This document shows positions 1 through 8,248 of a stretch of DNA of 55,760 nt, piece after piece; position 1 is the first letter of the stretch; each line of letters starts with the position of its first letter. The stretch is from an uncultured Clostridiaceae bacterium (GTDB taxonomy: Bacteria; Bacillota; Clostridia; Lachnospirales; Lachnospiraceae), in contig CAMWUK010000011.1 of NCBI GenBank assembly GCA_947177415.1, positions 1 through 55,760 on the forward strand. The letters are read 5' to 3'. The notes under the pieces are model-generated. The model did not search any database. It saw nothing but the letters and a program-made list of their open reading frames with translations, and had not been told where the DNA came from. The position numbers were made by a program, and so were the translations under genes.

Positions 1-12
1 AGTCTTTTTTAC

Positions 13-53
13 GGTCTGCACAGCGGAGTGTGCAGACCTACCTGAACTGTTAC
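13..53. repeat. Right end of an intergenic palindromic element
   Basis: A perfect 10-bp hairpin (13-22 with 29-38) is followed by the sequence CTGAACTGTTAC ending at 53. That terminus recurs at the ends of many intergenic elements in this window, so this is probably the 3' end of an element whose other end lies outside. It sits directly upstream of the ADP-ribosylglycohydrolase gene. Confidence 0.6.
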
Positions 54-89
54 TTGAACACGAACTGTCATTTAGAAAGGGATGATAGA

Positions 90-1025
90 ATGAAAAAATA
101 CAACAAATTCCAAAGTGGATTATATGGACTACTGATTGGTGATGCTTTAGGTGTTCCCTATGAATTTCATTCGGCAGCAGAAATTCCGCCATATAGTGAT
201 ATTGAAATGACTCCACCTTTGGGATTTGAAAGGGCACATAGGAGAGTAGAACCAGGAACATGGTCTGATGATGGTGCACAGGCACTTTGCTTATTAGATA
301 GTATTATAACTTGTGGTAAATTTGACTTAAAGGACTTCTCGGACAAACTGTTATGTTGGTATCAGGAAGGAAAATGGGCAGTAGATGGTATGGTTTTTGA
401 TATTGGTATACAAACTAGTGAGGCATTAATGGCTTATAAGTCTGGCATGGTACCAGAAAAATGTGGTATGGTACGACCGGACGGTAAGGGAAATGGTGCT
501 TTAATGAGAACACTTCCCCTTGCTCTTTGGCATAATGGTACAGATAAGGAGTTAGTCATAGATGCACACAGCCAATGTCTGATTACTCATGGAAATATAT
601 GTAACCAGGTATGTTGTGCATTATATTGTCTTGTTGCCCGTTCTCTGCTTAATGACTTAGATTTTGACCAAGCTCTGGAAAATGGCGTTCAAGTATTGCG
701 GAATATTTATAGGGAAATGCCGGAATATGAGCAGGAGTTGGAATGGAGTGTGCGACCAGATGAGCCATGGGAAGGAAGCGGTTCTGGGTATGTGGTGGAC
801 TGTTTGCGAAGTGCATTTATGATTATGAAACGTGCCACAAGTTATGAGGAAGCTGTAAAACAGGCAATTATGCTTGGAGATGATACCGATACAACAGCAT
901 GTGTTACAGGTGGTCTTGCAGGAATATTGTTTGGATTTGAGAATATTCCAAGCCGTTGGTATAATGCCTTGAGAGGAAAAGAAGAAGTAGAATCCCTTGT
1001 AAAGATGTGTTGTTCATATAAGTAA
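90..1025 (+). CDS. ADP-ribosylglycohydrolase family protein
   Basis: 311-residue protein of the ADP-ribosylglycohydrolase (DraG/ARH) fold, which removes ADP-ribose from modified proteins or nucleic acids using a di-magnesium centre in the cytoplasm. The N-terminal GLLIGDALGVPYEF and the C-terminal GDDTDTTACVTGGLAG are the family's metal-binding signatures. The usual TDDT loop near residue 60 reads SDDG, a conservative variant at a position that normally helps bind metal. An in-frame ORF opens at 30, but ATG 90 has the ribosome binding site (GAAAGGGATG) and begins with the family motif, so I start there. Close relatives neutralise ADP-ribosyltransferase toxins, which fits the immunity-like genes downstream, but a housekeeping de-ADP-ribosylation role is equally possible. 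Confidence 0.87.
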   Translation: MKKYNKFQSGLYGLLIGDALGVPYEFHSAAEIPPYSDIEMTPPLGFERAHRRVEPGTWSDDGAQALCLLDSIITCGKFDLKDFSDKLLCWYQEGKWAVDGMVFDIGIQTSEALMAYKSGMVPEKCGMVRPDGKGNGALMRTLPLALWHNGTDKELVIDAHSQCLITHGNICNQVCCALYCLVARSLLNDLDFDQALENGVQVLRNIYREMPEYEQELEWSVRPDEPWEGSGSGYVVDCLRSAFMIMKRATSYEEAVKQAIMLGDDTDTTACVTGGLAGILFGFENIPSRWYNALRGKEEVESLVKMCCSYK

Positions 1026-1044
1026 AAAAGAATAGGTGTGTTTT

Positions 1045-1518
1045 ATGACAAATATAGAAAATTTTTTAGATGAATTGAAATTAATAAACTGGTTTGCAAA
1101 CAGCGGGATTCCCAATGATAAATATCGTATAGTGTTTTCGGTTTTTGAAGCATACGATGATTGGAATGGACAAATGTTAAAAGTGTGGGAACCAAATATA
1201 TCTATGTTGGAAGATATAGCGAGTGAAAAGATGGGAGAAGTAAAAATTGATGAAATCTTTTCTGCTATATCTTTTGCTATTGGAGATATAGTCTGGAAAA
1301 AATGGAGCGAATTTATTATAAGGCAGCATTTAGAGGAGGAGACAGGATTGGAATATGAAATATTGGATATGGTTAAGCGGGATATATCATGGGCATGTGT
1401 AGAAGGAATACTAAATATACATGGCTTTTTTACAACATTGTTAGACGTTTATAAAGAAGGTTATTTCCCCTGTGCATGGGAAGGAACATATCCAGATGGT
1501 CATGCAGTTGTAATGTGA
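1045..1518 (+). CDS. Unknown small acidic protein, immunity-like
   Basis: 157 residues, cytoplasmic, with no signal peptide or membrane segment. I do not recognise a named family. The C-terminal stretch PCAWEGTYPDGHAVVM resembles the end of small 'cytoplasmic proteins' often found among orphan immunity genes. It begins 19 nt after the ADP-ribosylglycohydrolase stop and is probably cotranscribed with it; an intrinsic terminator at 1606 closes the pair. ATG 1045 is preferred over an in-frame GTG at 1036, which has no separate Shine-Dalgarno. An immunity role is inferred from context only. Confidence 0.65.
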   Translation: MTNIENFLDELKLINWFANSGIPNDKYRIVFSVFEAYDDWNGQMLKVWEPNISMLEDIASEKMGEVKIDEIFSAISFAIGDIVWKKWSEFIIRQHLEEETGLEYEILDMVKRDISWACVEGILNIHGFFTTLLDVYKEGYFPCAWEGTYPDGHAVVM

Positions 1519-1605
1519 TGTTGTGGTTCACAGCAGATTAATGGAAGTTCTGTTGAAAAAAGGGAGGCAAAAACATAATAGTCCACCACAAGATTAAGTA
1601 AGAAA

Positions 1606-1650
1606 TAAGTCTTATGTAAGCTTTCGGGTCTACATAAGACTTAATTTTAT
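1606..1650 (+). terminator. Intrinsic terminator
   Basis: Thirteen-base-pair perfect stem (1606-1618 with 1631-1643), a 12-nt loop, then a T-rich tract (ATTTTATTT). It ends the two-gene unit 90-1518. The rest of the gap to 1870 is A+T-rich with no recognisable gene; a promoter for the next gene must lie here but no convincing -35/-10 pair was seen. Confidence 0.85.
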
Positions 1651-1870
1651 TTAATGGAACAATGGATGTTAATTGTGATATTGAAATGTTACTTCAAATA
1701 TATATGCTATCTGCACATTGCAAAAATGACCTCTAAATCGACCAATATTGCCTGTAAGGTTGAACGGGAATTAAAAAAATGTTACTCTAAAAAAGAATAT
1801 AAGTACCTGAATAATTACGAAATAATTTACTAAAATTGAGGTTTAGTATAGTAGAGAAAGGATGAAAGAT

Positions 1871-2500
1871 ATGCAATATATAACAAAAACAGAACTGAAA
1901 GAAATTCTTTATAAGATGACAATCTTAGATATAATTATGTGTCCTAAGGAGGAAGAATATCTTAGAATTACCACGGTGCAGAAGATAGAGAATGGTTGTA
2001 AGTATATTATTGATAATGGTTCAGGCGATTCTTTAACCATATTTATTACTGCTAATGGAGCATATATCAAGGGATTTGATCATGAAAGTGAATGGAACCA
2101 ATTTGGAGCACAATTTGGAGCAGATGAATGGAATGAGGACTTTTTTGAACAGGTGTATAAGAATGCACCATCAGAATTTCTTGCATTGGTGGAAAATAAA
2201 GAAGAACGGGACGAAACAACATTCTGTATGTGGTGTGTAGATGACACAGATGAATGGTATCAAAATGAAATTTCGGATGATGATGACGATGATGGTGGAA
2301 AAGAGTATTTACTTGAATACATCATGAAAAGTGCAGAGGAATGGTGTGAATGGGCAGAGGACTATTATGAACTGGAACTGGATATAGACGTTGTTAAGAA
2401 AATATATAATGGAGCTTCTATAGATGATGAACTTATAAGTAAATTAAATGAAAAAAGAAATATCGAAGAAGCCTTACAAGAAATTAATGAAATAAAGTAA
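1871..2500 (+). CDS. Unknown acidic protein with KGFDHES motif
   Basis: 209 residues, very acidic, including a run of six aspartates near residue 140. The block IKGFDHESEWNQFG followed by a C-x-W-x6-W-type segment (FCMWCVDDTDEW) matches the pattern of a widespread unnamed family (GxxIKGFDHES...) often found in immunity or toxin neighbourhoods; that attribution is from memory, not a search. ATG 1862 is also in frame, but AGAAAGG abuts it, so ATG 1871 with about 9 nt spacing is the better start. The next gene follows after 34 nt, suggesting a two-gene transcript. Confidence 0.6.
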   Translation: MQYITKTELKEILYKMTILDIIMCPKEEEYLRITTVQKIENGCKYIIDNGSGDSLTIFITANGAYIKGFDHESEWNQFGAQFGADEWNEDFFEQVYKNAPSEFLALVENKEERDETTFCMWCVDDTDEWYQNEISDDDDDDGGKEYLLEYIMKSAEEWCEWAEDYYELELDIDVVKKIYNGASIDDELISKLNEKRNIEEALQEINEIK

Positions 2501-2534
2501 AGGAAAGAAGCTGCAGAAAAGGAAGAATGACAAA

Positions 2535-3110
2535 ATGTGGGATTTGGACGAAGAACATACAGAACTATATAATGAAGACGAGATACATTTTATAAAAAAA
2601 ATAACCAGTCAATTTGAAACGCTAATAAATATATTATATCAATTACAAGAGTTTCGTTATACTTGTTTTGCAGTAGATGTATTTATATTAGAAGGCAGAA
2701 CACCAGAGGAAACAATGAAAGATACGATACATCAATACTATCAATTATTCTATAAAAAAGATCATAAAGTCAGGGACAGAAACTTTTTAGACAATGAATT
2801 ATATGGAAATCAAGTGAAAGCAGACTCTCTGGAAGAATGTTTGAAATATGTTTTGCAAGTAGATGATGAAAAAATTCATAAAATGCCTGTGAGATTAAGA
2901 AGAGAATTTGTAGAGACTCTTAGTAAAAGTGTGAATAATCTTAATATTATTTTTCACGGAAACTTTCCTAAATTGTATACGATTCCTAAAAAATGTAAAT
3001 GTTTTAATTCAAGAGTTGTCTCCACAGTATATTTAGGTTTGATTTTTAGAGGAAGTTATCTTGTATATAATGATTGTTGTATTTTAGTTATATCTGGTAC
3101 TACAGAGTAA
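2535..3110 (+). CDS. Unknown protein, immunity-like
   Basis: 191 residues, predicted cytoplasmic, with no recognised domain. The N-terminal half is helical and acidic. The C-terminal half is beta-rich and ends in a hydrophobic segment (YLVYNDCCILVISGTTE) typical of small alpha/beta immunity proteins. It lies 34 nt downstream of the KGFDHES protein and ends before a bidirectional terminator at 3131. Function is unknown; an immunity role is inference from its neighbours. Confidence 0.6.
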   Translation: MWDLDEEHTELYNEDEIHFIKKITSQFETLINILYQLQEFRYTCFAVDVFILEGRTPEETMKDTIHQYYQLFYKKDHKVRDRNFLDNELYGNQVKADSLEECLKYVLQVDDEKIHKMPVRLRREFVETLSKSVNNLNIIFHGNFPKLYTIPKKCKCFNSRVVSTVYLGLIFRGSYLVYNDCCILVISGTTE

Positions 3111-3130
3111 TATGTGGGATAAGAAGAATT

Positions 3131-3176
3131 GACCAAAGAATATCTCTCTAACACAGATAGGGAGATATTTTTTGGT
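3131..3176. terminator. Bidirectional terminator between convergent genes
   Basis: GACCAAAGAATATCTC pairs with GAGATATTTTTTGGTC with small internal mismatches. It lies between the plus-strand gene ending at 3110 and the minus-strand gene ending at 3189. T-runs on both strands within the arms suit termination in both directions. Confidence 0.75.
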
Positions 3177-3188
3177 CGCTTTAAATTA

Positions 3189-3698
3189 CTACTCATGTAG
3201 AAGGCGGTCTCTTTTAAGAATCTCTTTTTTTTCGTGAATATGCCCTAATGCATACATCACTAAAGCACATATCAGTAAATTAATCCATCCTATGTTTGGT
3301 GTTGTGTGAAATGAATTGGCAAGACCGATACATAAATTAGCCATACCGAGTGTAAACAGCATCTTTCCAATATTATCTAGATGATTTATCCTTGAATCAA
3401 TGTCTGAGAAAATATTAAAATTTCCCTGAATAGTTTTTTTGCGAAAATATATCCATCTATGCACCCGTCCAACATATTCTGCTCCTGTATCTTTCACAAA
3501 ATCTATATAATCATGATCACATGCATGCATTTCCATACCTATGGAATATTCGCCCGGCTCACAAGCAGCAAAATGATAAGTACCAAAACCAACACTTTCC
3601 AATACCCATCCCTCTTCAGCCATTTCATTCAGCCATCGTTCTTCTTTGTCAAAATTCCAAACCCATACCAATCTATGTACTGTTTTATGTGTGTTCAT
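3189..3698 (-). CDS. DUF2812 domain-containing membrane protein
   Basis: 169 residues. The N-terminal ~110 residues form a DUF2812 domain, recognisable from FDKEERWLNEMAEEGWVLE and the following GTYHFAACEPGEYSIGME. Two short hydrophobic segments lie at about 118-135 and 138-152, so it is probably membrane-anchored. It overlaps the upstream padR gene by one base (TAATG). PadR-DUF2812 pairs are common in Firmicutes, with the PadR protein usually repressing the operon; the biochemical role of DUF2812 is not known. Its Shine-Dalgarno GGAGG sits inside the end of padR. Confidence 0.88.
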   Translation of the reverse strand: MNTHKTVHRLVWVWNFDKEERWLNEMAEEGWVLESVGFGTYHFAACEPGEYSIGMEMHACDHDYIDFVKDTGAEYVGRVHRWIYFRKKTIQGNFNIFSDIDSRINHLDNIGKMLFTLGMANLCIGLANSFHTTPNIGWINLLICALVMYALGHIHEKKEILKRDRLLHE

Positions 3699-4015
3699 TA
3701 TAATTCCTCCTTTAAAACGGTTTCTCCGTTCATAACCAATTGTTGTAGTCGTTTTAACTCATGCTTTAGTACTGTAAGCCCTTGTTGGGTCAATTTGTAT
3801 TCTTTCTTACGGCTTCCTGTTTCTACAGGTAATGGGGTAATCCATTTTTTATCACAAAGGGTATTGAGTGCACCATATAATGTTCCGGCTGCAAGCCGTA
3901 TTCTCCCATCAGAGAGTTCCTCAGTACGCTGCATAATCCCATATCCATGTTGTGGAGTATAGAGGGAGAGTAAGATATAATAGGTAGTTTCTGTCAACGC
4001 AATGTTCTCCTGCAA
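3698..4015 (-). CDS. PadR family transcriptional regulator
   Basis: 105-residue winged-helix PadR regulator. YYILLSLYTPQHGYGIMQR and the wing motif GTLYGALNTL are characteristic, followed by a short C-terminal dimerisation helix. The start codon is TTG at 4015, about 8 nt after AAAGGAGG; no ATG or GTG suits the ribosome binding site. Translationally coupled to the DUF2812 gene. Inverted TATATCGTC/GACGATATA half-sites upstream probably form its own operator, so autorepression is likely. Confidence 0.93.
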   Translation of the reverse strand: MQENIALTETTYYILLSLYTPQHGYGIMQRTEELSDGRIRLAAGTLYGALNTLCDKKWITPLPVETGSRKKEYKLTQQGLTVLKHELKRLQQLVMNGETVLKEEL

Positions 4016-4041
4016 ATTGTTTTCCTCCTTTCGGCTCCCGA

Positions 4042-4089
4042 TATATCGTCACTCTATATATCATCATAATTATATCGGAAGACGATATA
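4042..4089 (-). promoter_or_regulatory. Probable PadR operator
   Basis: TATATCGTC (4042-4050) and GACGATATA (4081-4089) are perfect inverted copies flanking further ATATAT-type sequence, immediately upstream of the minus-strand padR gene. Dyad AT-rich sites of this kind are usual PadR targets. The assignment rests on position and symmetry only. Confidence 0.6.
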
Positions 4090-4128
4090 AAAGTCAAGAT
4101 GAGTTTTATTAAATTGAACAGTAGCACA

Positions 4129-4157
4129 TTGATTTTAATGAGATCGTATACTATAAT
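4129..4157 (+). promoter_or_regulatory. Sigma-A promoter
   Basis: TTGATT (4129-4134), a 17-bp spacer and a consensus TATAAT (4152-4157). It reads towards the small ORF at 4190-4359 and the membrane protein at 4383. Confidence 0.75.
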
Positions 4158-4189
4158 TGGGGATAGATAGTGAATTAAGGAGGATAAAA

Positions 4190-4359
4190 ATGGATAAGAT
4201 TTTAACAATACAGCAATGTGGTTGGGATATATTGCAGAAAAAATTTGTCTGGAATTATTGGAAAGCCTGCCAATTTATTTTGGAACATATACATGTCCAG
4301 AGTGTGGCAATAAAGGGAAAGTATTAGATTTAATGAAAAAATATTATACAGAAGAGTAA
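4190..4359 (+). pseudogene. Small gene, probably frameshifted, with CPECG motif
   Basis: ATG 4190 has an excellent Shine-Dalgarno (AAGGAGGATAAAA), but its frame closes after about 45 codons with an unconvincing sequence. A second frame opens at ATG 4216 and runs 47 codons to 4359, giving a plausible protein with a CPECGNKGK zinc-knuckle motif and the C-terminus LMKKYYTEE, but without its own ribosome binding site. The simplest reading is one small gene broken by a frameshift near its start. It lies between a good promoter and the downstream membrane protein, so it could also be a translated leader. Confidence 0.4.
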
Positions 4360-4382
4360 AGTCAGTATATTAAAGGAGATGA

Positions 4383-5567
4383 ATGTGTTTGAAGGTAGAA
4401 GATAATTTCAAACGCCAGAAAAGAATTTATATGTTTTACACAATAGTTCCTTTTCTGATATTTTGTGAATTAGCATTATATTTGTATACAGATTCTTCTA
4501 AGGCAGGCATAAAAATATTACCGTATGCTGGCATGGCAGTTATGGTGATAGAAAGTGTTATAATAACTATACAGATAGTAACAAAGAAGATGTTGCAAAA
4601 ACAATGCAGGGGATTAAGTGAGGCAGAGAGAGCCTCTTTTTATGACAAACCGTTATTAGTAGGACCTATTCTTGTGAACCAATTCTTTGTTGTGGAATAT
4701 AGAATGTTTAGAAAAAGGATAATTCCTATCAAGGACATTTACATAGCAAAATATAAAGAAGAAGAATATAGAGCTAGAGCAGGTGCAATATTTACATCAA
4801 AGAAAATAGTTTTAATACGGGAAGGGAAAAAAAGAATATTAGTGAAGGCACCAGCCATATTTATAGGACAAGAACCATTAGTAATTGTTAATTCCATCAA
4901 TAATGTTATAAATGGCAAGAAAATAGGTGAAAATACAAAAAATATTTATGAGAAATATGATGGTGACTATCCATTTTATGGCTATTTTTTAGTTGCATTA
5001 TTTGGACTTTACTGTCTGTTACAACGATTTATCAACCCTGTTATGAATCTTTTTATGGATAAAGAGGATAAAATGCAAAGCCTTTTATTTCATTTAGGTT
5101 ATGACAGATATTTTCAGATAGGTATGTATGTAATAATTGGAATTTTTATTGTTTTTATGTTTATTTGGAAATATAAATATTTAGGAATTGATTTAGACTC
5201 AATTTTATCTAATTTTTTAGTGTTTGCAATTTTTGTATATATATTTATAGCCATGGTTTCTACTGTGGATTATGGGGATATCAGTCTGGTAGCAAGAAAA
5301 GATTATAAAGATTATCAAAGGGGAAAATACCAGTATACAGAGACAAAATTTATAAATCATGGAAGTTATTTTTCTACATATGGAGAAAATGTGAATCTGA
5401 GAGAGTTATTGGAAGAAATGAATATAGGTTTGCGAATCTATGAAAGTTGTGACACAAAGGAGTCTTTTTTGTATGTATATGAAAATAATGAAAGTAAAAT
5501 AGAATCTGATAAAAAATATGAAATTAAATTTTTAGAAAATACTCATTTGATAATTGATATCTCATAA
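4383..5567 (+). CDS. Unknown multi-pass membrane protein
   Basis: 394 residues with about five hydrophobic segments: two near the N-terminus (roughly 16-36 and 45-67) and three in the second half (about 198-215, 245-262 and 275-295). The segment between them (about 70-190) is soluble and looks like a PH-type or STM3941-like membrane-proximal domain, but I cannot assign it. The C-terminal ~100 residues are soluble. The start is ATG 4383, a few bases after AAAGGAG. Probably transcribed from the promoter at 4129 with the genes that follow. No function is claimed. Confidence 0.65.
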   Translation: MCLKVEDNFKRQKRIYMFYTIVPFLIFCELALYLYTDSSKAGIKILPYAGMAVMVIESVIITIQIVTKKMLQKQCRGLSEAERASFYDKPLLVGPILVNQFFVVEYRMFRKRIIPIKDIYIAKYKEEEYRARAGAIFTSKKIVLIREGKKRILVKAPAIFIGQEPLVIVNSINNVINGKKIGENTKNIYEKYDGDYPFYGYFLVALFGLYCLLQRFINPVMNLFMDKEDKMQSLLFHLGYDRYFQIGMYVIIGIFIVFMFIWKYKYLGIDLDSILSNFLVFAIFVYIFIAMVSTVDYGDISLVARKDYKDYQRGKYQYTETKFINHGSYFSTYGENVNLRELLEEMNIGLRIYESCDTKESFLYVYENNESKIESDKKYEIKFLENTHLIIDIS

Positions 5568-5599
5568 TCTAATTACAGATAATAGAAAACAGAGTAGAG

Positions 5600-6013
5600 G
5601 TGAGAAGAATAGAAAATTTTAACTACGAACATTTTTTTATACAACATTTTATTGTGAAGAATAAACGTGAGCGTTTGCGGTTTGAATTGTTAAATGAAAG
5701 CAAACGTCAGGATGGAATTTCCCGCTTTAATCATGGTACAATGAAATATATTGATGAAAGAAAATTGATATACAGTGGAAGTGATATTTCTTGGGAGAAT
5801 TTGAAAAAAATGATTTACAAAAATACTGATGAAAGGAAATGCTATGTTATTTCATTTTACGAAGACATAGACCGCACTATGATAAAAGTTGAAGATTTGT
5901 TTGATAGAGTGATTGGACTTGGAGGAGCCTCTATAATGATATTTACAAATATGGCACTTGTTGAAGCAGAGCAGATACAAGGTCCGGCAATGAAATATGT
6001 TTTGAGATTATAA
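5600..6013 (+). CDS. Unknown small protein
   Basis: 137 residues from a GTG start, preceded by the weak Shine-Dalgarno-like GAGTAGAGG. No membrane segment or recognised domain. The middle half is charged; the C-terminal part is hydrophobic and glycine-containing (VIGLGGASIMIFTNMALVE). It sits between the membrane protein and an SF0329-family gene on the same strand, in a run of accessory genes. Start choice is uncertain because no better initiation codon lies nearby. Confidence 0.5.
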   Translation: MRRIENFNYEHFFIQHFIVKNKRERLRFELLNESKRQDGISRFNHGTMKYIDERKLIYSGSDISWENLKKMIYKNTDERKCYVISFYEDIDRTMIKVEDLFDRVIGLGGASIMIFTNMALVEAEQIQGPAMKYVLRL

Positions 6014-6147
6014 AAAGCAGCTTTTTGCTGCGATAGCATAGGTTTGCAATTATTCTTCGGCTATGGAAAAGTAAAGTAATCGAATGTAAATTATGAAAAT
6101 TTTTTAGGTATTGGTTGAGAAAGAACAATAGGAGAGGAGTTTTTTAG

Positions 6148-6639
6148 ATGAAAAAATGGAGTGCTATAAGGCATAAACTGGAAAAAGAATATCTTGCAAA
6201 ATCTCTTTGTGGACATATACAATATTTTGTTACAACATATAGCTATAGTCCGGATCATGTGGGAAGAGCAGCTATATGTCTGAATGGGAAAGAAATTTTA
6301 AAGGGAAGTTATTATAATCAATGGAGTAAGGCAGAATTCTATCCACATGACGAGAAATATGAAAGCAGAATGGAAAAGGTGTATCCATTTATGGATGAAG
6401 TGGCGATGAATTTGGGGTTGTTTGATCAACAAAGTTTTTACGAGGCCTTTTATGAATTTAATAATCAAAGTATTGAAGAAAGTCTTGCAAGTGAAAACTT
6501 ATTGATAAAAATATTTGCATTGCTGGACAGACGTGTTGGGAAGAGAAGATTAATAAAAATGAAATCGGAAATGTTGAAAGAATCAAAAGTGATTCAACTG
6601 TTTTATCATATTCGTATAGAAGCAGAAAACATTTCGTGA
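6148..6639 (+). CDS. SF0329 family protein
   Basis: 163 residues. The N-terminus (MKKWSAIRHKLEKEYLAKSL), the EILKGSYYNQW-type centre and the C-terminal FNNQSIEESLASENLL and LLDRRVGKRRL blocks match the SF0329 family as I know it. That is a small cytoplasmic family found as orphan genes in toxin-immunity clusters; its activity is not established. Good Shine-Dalgarno GGAGAGGAG. It is the last gene of the accessory run. Identification is from motif memory, not from a search. Confidence 0.75.
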   Translation: MKKWSAIRHKLEKEYLAKSLCGHIQYFVTTYSYSPDHVGRAAICLNGKEILKGSYYNQWSKAEFYPHDEKYESRMEKVYPFMDEVAMNLGLFDQQSFYEAFYEFNNQSIEESLASENLLIKIFALLDRRVGKRRLIKMKSEMLKESKVIQLFYHIRIEAENIS

Positions 6640-7084
6640 GATAATTTTTTTGTTTTGTCAAAAGAAAGTTACTGTTCACACCTGCGGTGCCAACAGTAAC
6701 CAATTAGGACTTGATGTAGTATAATAGGAATGATAGAATATGTATAGTCTCTTTGCACTGCATATAAATCTACAGTACAAACTGAGCAGACCATTGACCT
6801 TTTGTCAAGGAGTCGGGCCGCAATAGTGGCAGTGGAAGGTAGTCGTTTAGGCAGATCTTACATATTTTGCTGTGCAAGACTGCAAGAAAGACTAAAACAG
6901 GAAACATTCATCCACGGGACAGTAGTTGCTATAACATAACAGAGAAGACATTCGGATCGTTATGTTAATACTGATTGGTGGGTGTTTTTTATACTTATTA
7001 TTTCTATACAGCATTCGCTAAAAATTCCCCACACATATTTAGTGCCATAGAGCTATCTTAATTATAATAATGGAGGTAACTGAT
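6640..7084. other. Intergenic region with hairpins, no gene seen
   Basis: Holds the short repeat hairpin at 6668-6700, a GC-richer stretch (about 6780-6900) unlike its surroundings, and an inverted pair TAACATAAC (6932-6940)/GTTATGTTA (6959-6967) followed by a T-run. A ~60-codon open frame across the GC-richer part has no start or ribosome binding site. It may be a decayed sequence or an untranslated RNA. Confidence 0.4.
6668..6700. repeat. Short palindromic element (33 nt)
   Basis: GTTACTGTT and AACAGTAAC enclose a short loop; the same 33-nt form recurs at 10541-10573 and forms one end of the ~145-bp elements elsewhere. Confidence 0.8.
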
Positions 7085-8002
7085 ATGGAAGACAACAAAA
7101 TAGTGACAAAAGAAAAGGAAATACCAAAAGATGATTTTGGTAAAATAGCAAACAGGGTATCTATCATTACAATAATTCAGAACATAATACTCTCTATTTT
7201 TAAGTTATTGGCAGGATTTCTTGCAAATTCAAATGCAATGATATGTGATGGAATTCACTCTGCTTCTGATGTATTTAGTACAATTGTGGTGATTATAGGT
7301 GTGAAACTTGCATCCAAAGAATCGGATAAAGAACATCCTTATGGACATGAACGATTGGAATGTGTAGCGGCCATTGTTTTGGCAATGGTATTGTTTGTTA
7401 CAGGGTTGGAAATTGGTGTGCAGGCATGCAAGGATATTGTGCAGGGAAACTATGGGAATCTCAAAATACCTGGGAAACTGGCACTAATTGCAGCAATAGT
7501 ATCTATTATCGCAAAGGAGGCAATGTATTGGTATACGAGGTATTATGCGAAGAAAATTGATTCAAGTGTATTGATGGCAGATGCATGGCATCACCGCTCA
7601 GATGCACTTTCCTCCATAGGGGCATTAATCGGGATTGGAGGAGCAATGTTAGGAGCTCCAGTTATGGATGCGATTGCCAGTTTGGTAATTTTTGTATTTA
7701 TAGTAAAAGTGGCTTTTGATATTTTTAAAGATGCTATGGATAAGATGATAGATCATTCCTGTGATGAGGAATTGGAGAAAGAAATGTATGATTATATAAT
7801 GAATCATGAACAGGTGCTTGGTATAGATTTATTGCAAACCCGCATTTTTGGTAACAAAATTTATGTGGATGTGGAAATTCAAGTGAATGCATCCTATACT
7901 TTACTGGAAGCACATAATATTGCGGAAGAGGTACACGAAAACATTGAACAGAATTTCCCTAAGGTAAAACATATTATGGTGCATGTGAATCCAGCAAAGT
8001 AA
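7085..8002 (+). CDS. Cation diffusion facilitator (CDF) metal efflux transporter
   Basis: 305-residue CDF transporter, a proton-coupled exporter of Zn2+, Mn2+ or Fe2+ in the cytoplasmic membrane. About six membrane helices are followed by the cytoplasmic C-terminal domain with the KVKHIMVHVNP ending. The transport site motifs HSASD in helix 2 and HHRSD in helix 5 are present, as is the HPYGHERLE motif between helices 2 and 3. ATG 7085 follows GGAGG by 6 nt; an in-frame ATG at 7070 would place the ribosome binding site inside the gene. Metal specificity cannot be read from the sequence. Single-gene unit ending at a terminator. Confidence 0.93.
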   Translation: MEDNKIVTKEKEIPKDDFGKIANRVSIITIIQNIILSIFKLLAGFLANSNAMICDGIHSASDVFSTIVVIIGVKLASKESDKEHPYGHERLECVAAIVLAMVLFVTGLEIGVQACKDIVQGNYGNLKIPGKLALIAAIVSIIAKEAMYWYTRYYAKKIDSSVLMADAWHHRSDALSSIGALIGIGGAMLGAPVMDAIASLVIFVFIVKVAFDIFKDAMDKMIDHSCDEELEKEMYDYIMNHEQVLGIDLLQTRIFGNKIYVDVEIQVNASYTLLEAHNIAEEVHENIEQNFPKVKHIMVHVNPAK

Positions 8003-8031
8003 GACAGAATGTTATAAATAAGATTTGATTG

Positions 8032-8060
8032 ACAGAGCGTGTAGGAACGCTCTGTTATTT
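8032..8060 (+). terminator. Intrinsic terminator of the CDF gene
   Basis: ACAGAGCGT (8032-8040) pairs with ACGCTCTGT (8047-8055), followed by TATTTTAT. Confidence 0.85.
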
Positions 8061-8076
8061 TATAACAAGATATAAT

Positions 8077-8130
8077 AGTTCAGCCATGTCATTCATATTT
8101 TGCCAGAATATACGCTATGGCTGAACTGTA
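8077..8130. repeat. Palindromic element, GTTCAGCC type
   Basis: AGTTCAGCCAT (8077-8087) pairs with ATGGCTGAACT (8117-8127), and the right end reads GCTGAACTGTAAC. A close relative sits at 44774-44821. Confidence 0.75.
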
Positions 8131-8154
8131 ACTTAAAGTATTTTGAAATCTATA

Positions 8155-8219
8155 TTGACACATACCATAATCTGTGTTATATTACTACTACGACAGAAGT
8201 ACTATGTCTGTCGTAGTAG
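8155..8219 (+). promoter_or_regulatory. Promoter with PadR operator palindrome
   Basis: TTGACA (8155-8160), 17-bp spacer, TATATT (8178-8183). Immediately downstream is a perfect 13-bp inverted repeat, CTACTACGACAGA (8185-8197) with TCTGTCGTAGTAG (8207-8219). A third related half-site (CTGACGTAGTA) follows at about 8223, and CGTAGTAG recurs near 8737 before the next gene. Position across the start of transcription suggests repression, most likely by the PadR protein encoded downstream. Confidence 0.85.
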
Positions 8220-8248
8220 CGACTGACGTAGTAAGGAAGGAGGTAGAG

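Noticed and set aside
6750-6935. Open frame in the GC-richer part of the gap before the CDF gene
   Set aside because: No initiation codon with a ribosome binding site and no recognisable motif; kept only as part of the intergenic description.
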